Shown here: positions 59,491 to 64,000 of the stretch, one piece after another | How positions within the stretch are numbered: position 1 is the stretch's first letter | Layout of the letters: every line of letters starts with the position of its first letter | Source: Allocoprobacillus halotolerans | GTDB lineage: Bacteria > Bacillota_I > Bacilli_A > Erysipelotrichales > Coprobacillaceae | Length of the DNA: 64,000 nt | Assembly: GCF_024399475.1 (NCBI RefSeq) | Contig: NZ_CP101620.1 | Location: 2,585,608-2,649,607, forward strand | Reading direction: 5' to 3' | Notes under the pieces: generated by a model | What the model was told of the DNA's origin: nothing | The model's database searches: none | The model's input: only the letters and a program-made list of their open reading frames with translations | Program-made: the position numbers and the translations under genes

Positions 59491-61644
59491 TTAAATTTCA
59501 ACCCAACGTAATTCCATTGGTTCAAGGTCTAATGTTTCCACTTTTTGTCCTTGGATATATAAATCAGTTGATAATGAATCTGTTGTATTATTAATAACAG
59601 CAATTTTTCCAACTTTTTCAAAGGCAGCAACTTCTGTATTGACATTGCTGACATAGAATTTTTTCATTTCACTTTCTTTACCAGCTGCCCAATAAATCGT
59701 ACGAAGTAAAAGACGACAATTTTGTGGTGAATATGGTAAACCTGCTAAATAAACACTACGTCCTTTGCCATAAGTATTTGTCACAAGTTGAGCATAACCA
59801 TGATATTGACTCAAAATTTGATAATTCTCACCATGGGCATAAATACCATCCATTCCTTCACCAAAATCAATTGTATCTTCAATATCTTCTAATAAGAAAT
59901 GTTTAGAGTTCACTTCATTATATTTATCGTGACTTAAAGTAAAGCCAATTTCTTTATCAACACCTAAAACATCACTTAATTGGAAGAACTGTCCTTGATG
60001 TTGATAAGCTGTTGGATCTCCAACACCAATAAATCCTCCACCTTGGTCTACCCATTGTCTGACTCTTGTCACAACATCTTCATCAATCCAGTTTTGAGCT
60101 CCTGACCATGATGTATATTGTGCCCCAGCATTAATAACAACTTTATACTGATCTAAAGCACCATTTTTTACATCTTCAAAATTAATGAAATCAATATCAA
60201 TAGGCATCCCACTTAAACATTCAATAATTCCAACATATGAATAGATTTCACGATACCATATCGCATGATGAACTTGATTATTCATCCAACGACGATTAGC
60301 ACCCCAACAGTTTAAAATAGCAACTTTAAAAGGTGAAACATAGGCCTGTGTTCCTTGAATTGTTTCATGAATATCTCTAAATTCATCAATCACATGACGA
60401 ATTGTATCAATAAATCCTGGCCATTCTAAAGCTAATTTTAAATATCCACCATAGCCAATACGATCTAATGGACTCCTTAAAATCGCACGACGAGCTTTTA
60501 ACCAATTGGTATGTGCCTCTCCAATAGGATCGCCTCCTTCACAGAAAACATCTGGGAAGAAATAAGGAAGTAGACGTCCTTCTGTATATTTGACACCCTT
60601 GATATCAGAAATCATACGCATAGTTACCCCATCACCAACAGAACCAACCACTGCATCTAAACCAATTGTTTCAAAATATGGTCCATAAGGTTCTGTTCCA
60701 ATCCAATGATCCCCTAAAAACATCATGGCTTCTTTACCATAGCTATGCACAATATCAACAAGTTCTTTAGCTAAGTGACAAACTTCCTGTTGTTGGAAAT
60801 CAATAAAATCTTTAAATTCTTTGGATGGTACTCTAAAGAGTGAGTTATGATAGCCTTGATCAACAATAAATTCAGGACGGAATTTATAACCTGCCCATTT
60901 TTCAAATTTCCTTAAAATATATGGAGAAACACTGGCGCTGTAACCAAACCACTCAACAAATTTTTCTCTTTTTCGATCATCAAATGTCAAAGTAAATTGA
61001 TGGAAAAAAGTTGTAAAACGAATCACATCAACATGTGGATGTTCTTCACAGAATTTTTTTAATTTTTCTTTAACATAAGCTTGAGTTTTAGGTTGACGCA
61101 CATCATATGTTAATTGATGTGGTGCATCCTTCCAGTCATTCGTAATAAAATTATACATGTGTACTGGATCCCAAATTAAAAAGGCTAAAAAGCTAACTGT
61201 ATAAACATGATAAGGCATTGTCTGAATTGTGACTGTTCCTTTTTCTTCACTATAATCCCATTTATCAACAGGTACAATATCTCCCGTTGTACGGTCAATA
61301 ACTTCCCACCATTCTTTTGGATCATCAATAAAATTTGGTTTTAATTGTTCAGTATGAAAACCTTTCATCAATTCAATTGTTAATGATGTTTCTCTAGCAG
61401 TATAACGATCAGTTATTAAATATTCTTGTTGTATTTCTTCTGGATTAGCCAATGCCCATTCATTATCTTTTCGAGTTGTATAATAAGTTGCATAAACTTT
61501 TGCATCTAAATTCAATAATTCTTCTGGCATTTGTGTACCATCACAATCTCTAATTGCATCTGCTCCTAAACTTTCTTTGAGTGCTATTGTTTCATCAATA
61601 ACATCTAAATCAGTAGGAAGCGTGAGTCTTCCATAATTTTTCAT
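59491..61644 (-). CDS. 1,3-beta-galactosyl-N-acetylhexosamine phosphorylase (GH112)
   Basis: 717 residues, the GH112 length. It starts GRLTLPTDLDVIDETIALKESLGADAIRDCDGTQMP, typical of the family. The conserved MMFLGDHWIGTEPYGPYF contains the general-acid Asp. The glutamine-amidotransferase-like domain follows (QYKVVINAGAQYTSWSGAQNW, GGGFIGVGDPTAY). It splits lacto-N-biose or galacto-N-biose with phosphate into galactose 1-phosphate and GlcNAc/GalNAc in the cytoplasm. The start overlaps the transporter ATPase stop by four bases, and the nucleotidyltransferase gene follows by 13. Confidence 0.95.
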   Translation of the reverse strand: MKNYGRLTLPTDLDVIDETIALKESLGADAIRDCDGTQMPEELLNLDAKVYATYYTTRKDNEWALANPEEIQQEYLITDRYTARETSLTIELMKGFHTEQLKPNFIDDPKEWWEVIDRTTGDIVPVDKWDYSEEKGTVTIQTMPYHVYTVSFLAFLIWDPVHMYNFITNDWKDAPHQLTYDVRQPKTQAYVKEKLKKFCEEHPHVDVIRFTTFFHQFTLTFDDRKREKFVEWFGYSASVSPYILRKFEKWAGYKFRPEFIVDQGYHNSLFRVPSKEFKDFIDFQQQEVCHLAKELVDIVHSYGKEAMMFLGDHWIGTEPYGPYFETIGLDAVVGSVGDGVTMRMISDIKGVKYTEGRLLPYFFPDVFCEGGDPIGEAHTNWLKARRAILRSPLDRIGYGGYLKLALEWPGFIDTIRHVIDEFRDIHETIQGTQAYVSPFKVAILNCWGANRRWMNNQVHHAIWYREIYSYVGIIECLSGMPIDIDFINFEDVKNGALDQYKVVINAGAQYTSWSGAQNWIDEDVVTRVRQWVDQGGGFIGVGDPTAYQHQGQFFQLSDVLGVDKEIGFTLSHDKYNEVNSKHFLLEDIEDTIDFGEGMDGIYAHGENYQILSQYHGYAQLVTNTYGKGRSVYLAGLPYSPQNCRLLLRTIYWAAGKESEMKKFYVSNVNTEVAAFEKVGKIAVINNTTDSLSTDLYIQGQKVETLDLEPMELRWVEI

Positions 61645-62771
61645 GATTCATTTTCTCCATTTTCTAATATATTTTGTTCATTATCAATATCAAAGAAATG
61701 TGCTTTATTCATAAGATACGTAAATGAACCTACATCTCCTGAACGAAGTTCTGTACTTCCAGGTACTTTTACAACAAATGGTTGTCCATCTTTTGTCATA
61801 TGCACAAAGCTTTCTGCACCCATTAATTCCACAACATCAACTGGACTTTGGAAAGAAGATTCAGGATGTGACATGAAATAATGAGGATGCGTTGAAATAT
61901 CTTCAGGACGAATACCCATTGTAATTGTTTTTCCAATATATCCTTTATCTTTTAAAATTTTAGCTTTTTCATCTGGTACTTCTAAAGTCATATCTGAAAG
62001 CTGAAGTTTGACTTTTCCTTCACTTTCAATAAGTTCACCATTTCTAAAGTTCATTTGTGGACTTCCAATAAATCCAGCCACAAATTTATTAATAGGATGT
62101 TCATACAAATATGTTGGTGGAGCAACTTGTTGAATACGTCCATCTTTCATAACAACAATTCGTGTTCCCATTGTCATGGCTTCTGTTTGATCATGTGTGA
62201 CATAAATAAAAGTTGTTCCTAACTGTTGATAAATTTTCAAAATTTCTACACGCATCTGGACTCTTAACTTAGCATCCAAATTACTTAGAGGTTCATCCAT
62301 TAAGAACACTTTTGGTTCACGAACAATTGCTCGTCCTAATGCCACACGTTGTCTTTGTCCTCCTGATAAGGCTTTAGGTTTACGATTCAAATATTCTTCA
62401 ATATCGATTGCTTTTGCTACTGAACGAACACGACGATCAATTTCATCTTGAGGCACTTTGGCGATTTTCAATCCAAAAGCAATATTATCATAAACGCTCA
62501 TATGAGGATATAAAGCATATGATTGGAAAACCATTGCTATATCACGATTTTTAGGTGCGACATCATTCATTAACTGGTCATCAATATATAATTCTCCAGC
62601 AGAAATTTCCTCTAATCCTGCAATCATTCTTAAAGTTGTTGACTTTCCACATCCTGAAGGTCCAACAAAAACAATAAATTCTTTATCAGCAATATCTAAA
62701 TTAAAATCAAAAACGGCTTGTACTTGATTATCATATATTTTATCAATATGTTTTAAAGATAGTGTTGCCAT
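61641..62771 (-). CDS. Sugar ABC transporter ATP-binding protein (UgpC/MsmX type)
   Basis: 376 residues. Walker A is VGPSGCGKSTTLRM, the signature LSGGQRQRVALGRA, Walker B VFLMDEPLSNLDAKLR, and H-loop YVTHDQTEAMTM. A C-terminal TOBE/regulatory domain (GIRPEDI) follows from about residue 240. It powers CUT1-type oligosaccharide import with the two permeases upstream. Having its own ATPase in the operon suggests a dedicated system. AGGAGGAAT precedes the ATG, and the gene is coupled to the phosphorylase (ATGA overlap). Confidence 0.94.
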   Translation of the reverse strand: MATLSLKHIDKIYDNQVQAVFDFNLDIADKEFIVFVGPSGCGKSTTLRMIAGLEEISAGELYIDDQLMNDVAPKNRDIAMVFQSYALYPHMSVYDNIAFGLKIAKVPQDEIDRRVRSVAKAIDIEEYLNRKPKALSGGQRQRVALGRAIVREPKVFLMDEPLSNLDAKLRVQMRVEILKIYQQLGTTFIYVTHDQTEAMTMGTRIVVMKDGRIQQVAPPTYLYEHPINKFVAGFIGSPQMNFRNGELIESEGKVKLQLSDMTLEVPDEKAKILKDKGYIGKTITMGIRPEDISTHPHYFMSHPESSFQSPVDVVELMGAESFVHMTKDGQPFVVKVPGSTELRSGDVGSFTYLMNKAHFFDIDNEQNILENGENES

Positions 62772-62781
62772 ATAATTCCTC

Positions 62782-62949
62782 CTACTTATATTTTCTATTA
62801 TAGAGATATAACAAAACCAATAGTCCTGCCAACCCTACTAACTCCATTGCTAAACCGGCATAGCCAACTTGACTTTGTCCAAAGCAGACCAAACCAAATG
62901 AAACAATGAAAACAATCCCTGCAATAATATTTTTTGTCATTTGATTCAT
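62782..62949 (-). CDS. 55-residue two-helix membrane protein (DUF6903-like)
   Basis: A short frame between permease and ATPase genes, below usual length cut-offs. It starts MNQMTKNIIAGIVFIVSFGL, has a second helix LVGLAGLLVLLYLYNRKYK and a polar turn GQSQVGYAG. ATG 62949 follows GGAGTGTG, and its stop lies just before the AGGAGG of the ATPase gene. Spacing (12 bases after the permease, 10 before the ATPase) shows real coding. I recall similar small proteins (DUF6903) next to sugar transporters, but cannot verify this. Function unknown. Confidence 0.72.
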   Translation of the reverse strand: MNQMTKNIIAGIVFIVSFGLVCFGQSQVGYAGLAMELVGLAGLLVLLYLYNRKYK

Positions 62950-62961
62950 AATTTCACACTC

Positions 62962-63834
62962 CTAATCTTTCAAACCACCAAGTGTCATACCTTGAGTGAG
63001 TTTCTTTTGAACCATGATATATAAAATCAATGTTGGTAACATAACAATGACAAGCCCAGCATACAATTGACCATAATTGGCAGCTGCCATTTGTCCTTTT
63101 GATAATGTCACAAGACCTACCGGTAATGTCTTGGAAGCCCCTGGCATCAATGTCAAAGCAATAATATATTCATTCCAAAAAGCTAAGAAATTAAATAAAA
63201 TAACAGTAATAATACTTGGTTTTGCCATTGGTGCCATGACTTTGACTAAAGTTTTAAAATAACCACAACCATCAATATAAGCTGCTTCTTCATAAGCCTT
63301 TGGTAAAGTTTTGAAATAGCCACTCAACAAATAAATTGTAAAAGGTAAAGCTGTTGACGCATAAACAATGGCTAAAACAACAATATTATCCAAGAAAAAG
63401 CTTTGACCAAAAATACTATAGAAAACATCATCCCAATCCAACAACATTAAGAAAATAGGCACAACAATATAGTTTACATTAATAAACAACCCTGCCATAA
63501 ACAAAGTATTAATGATTTTTTTACCTTTAAAATCAAATCTTGCTAAAACATAAGATGCTGGCAAAGCAATAATAACAAGCAAAAATAATCCTAAAGCTGT
63601 TACAATCACTGAATTTAAGAAATATTCAGCCATTCTAGCTTTTTCAAAAGCATCAATAAAATTCTGAAAATAGAAACTCATTGGTAAAGTCCATGGACTT
63701 CCTTGAAATTCTTCGTTTGTTTTTAATGATGAAACAAACACCCATGCAACGGGTACGATAATAGAGATAGCTAAGGAAATCAAAGCAACATAAACGAATA
63801 TTTTATATAATTTTTCTGTACTTAATTTTTTCAT
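62962..63834 (-). CDS. Carbohydrate ABC transporter permease, MalG type
   Basis: 290 residues with six helices, starting MKKLSTEKLYKIFVYVALISLAISIIVPVAW. The EAA loop that docks to the ATPase reads EEAAYIDGCGYFKTLVKVMAPMAKP near residue 190. The end GMTLGGLKD is the typical MalG-like tail. It forms half of the import channel for the LNB/GNB-type disaccharide. I chose ATG 63834; a TTG six bases upstream is in frame. GGGGG lies ahead of it. Confidence 0.92.
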   Translation of the reverse strand: MKKLSTEKLYKIFVYVALISLAISIIVPVAWVFVSSLKTNEEFQGSPWTLPMSFYFQNFIDAFEKARMAEYFLNSVIVTALGLFLLVIIALPASYVLARFDFKGKKIINTLFMAGLFINVNYIVVPIFLMLLDWDDVFYSIFGQSFFLDNIVVLAIVYASTALPFTIYLLSGYFKTLPKAYEEAAYIDGCGYFKTLVKVMAPMAKPSIITVILFNFLAFWNEYIIALTLMPGASKTLPVGLVTLSKGQMAAANYGQLYAGLVIVMLPTLILYIMVQKKLTQGMTLGGLKD

Positions 63835-63844
63835 ACGCAACCCC

Positions 63845-64000
63845 CTAGAACTCTAAATCATCACGTTCAGTAATCTTATTAATGACAGCACTTAATAAGA
63901 AAGAGAATAAGAATGTGATAGCCCCAATTGCCATTCCATATCCATAACTGGCATTATTATAAGCTTGATCATACAAATAGAATAGTAAAACACGACTCGC
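63845..64000 (-). CDS. Carbohydrate ABC transporter permease, MalF type (C-terminal end only)
   Basis: The last 51 residues are readable: VLLFYLYDQAYNNASYGYGM, a final helix AIGAITFLFSFLLSAVINKI and a charged end. The rest lies beyond the window. It is the partner permease of the MalG-type protein, whose start follows by 10 bases. The substrate-binding protein gene would be expected further upstream. Confidence 0.85.
   Translation of the reverse strand, partial: ASRVLLFYLYDQAYNNASYGYGMAIGAITFLFSFLLSAVINKITERDDLEF

Overview
The window is a low-GC chromosomal segment of a spore-forming Bacillota (Firmicutes) bacterium. The spoIIGA-sigE-sigG genes, the ylmC-sepF-ylmH-divIVA-ileS neighbourhood, a T-box, CIRCE operators and an anaerobic pyruvate:ferredoxin oxidoreductase point to an anaerobic gut Firmicute. 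The 16S reading and the gut-glycan phosphorylase operon fit the Erysipelotrichia/Coprobacillaceae, but this placement is my inference and was not tested by any search.

Layout. 1-5.8 kb: TrkA, two flavoproteins, a YebC-family protein, an MBL-fold hydrolase, a glyoxalase-family protein and DUF6440. 5.9-7.7 kb: an intact IS110/IS1111-family insertion sequence with structured non-coding flanks. 7.8-9.9 kb: groES-groEL behind two CIRCE dyads. 9.8-13.3 kb: yjdF with its riboswitch, then a BlaI/M56 sensor operon. 13.4-19 kb: malic enzyme, ManA, DUF523, a phosphoglycolate phosphatase-like HAD protein, a D,D-carboxypeptidase and a DMT transporter. 19-26.4 kb: the cell-division/sporulation cluster read leftward. 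26.5-38 kb: NifJ, a PPi-type phosphofructokinase, a MoxR-DUF58-transglutaminase operon, an ArsC/Spx-family protein and Tex. 38-47.7 kb: two tRNA-Leu genes flanking a polysaccharide deacetylase, PepV, NUDIX, a two-gene surface locus (membrane-anchored cadherin-like protein plus dockerin-tagged glucosaminidase), MetA, a dGTPase-family HD protein and fRMsr. 47.8-50.5 kb: PtsI and NagB. 50.6-55.5 kb: a complete 16S-23S-5S operon on the minus strand. 55.6-64 kb: Dtd, RarA and a lacto-/galacto-N-biose operon (ABC transporter, GH112 phosphorylase, nucleotidyltransferase, hexosamine kinase).

The most important reading aid is that about 17 otherwise well-conserved genes or RNAs carry a single-base deletion, always inside a homopolymer run. 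Adding one base restores full-length homologous proteins, and every corrected span becomes an exact multiple of three. I read these as collapsed homopolymers from an unpolished long-read assembly rather than gene decay. Coordinates below give the reconstructed genes.

Functionally, the right end forms one pathway: Gal-beta-1,3-HexNAc disaccharides from mucin or milk glycans are imported, split by phosphorolysis, and the hexosamine is phosphorylated and probably activated with a nucleotide. NagB, PtsI, PPi-PFK, NifJ and malic enzyme belong to the downstream fermentative carbon flow.
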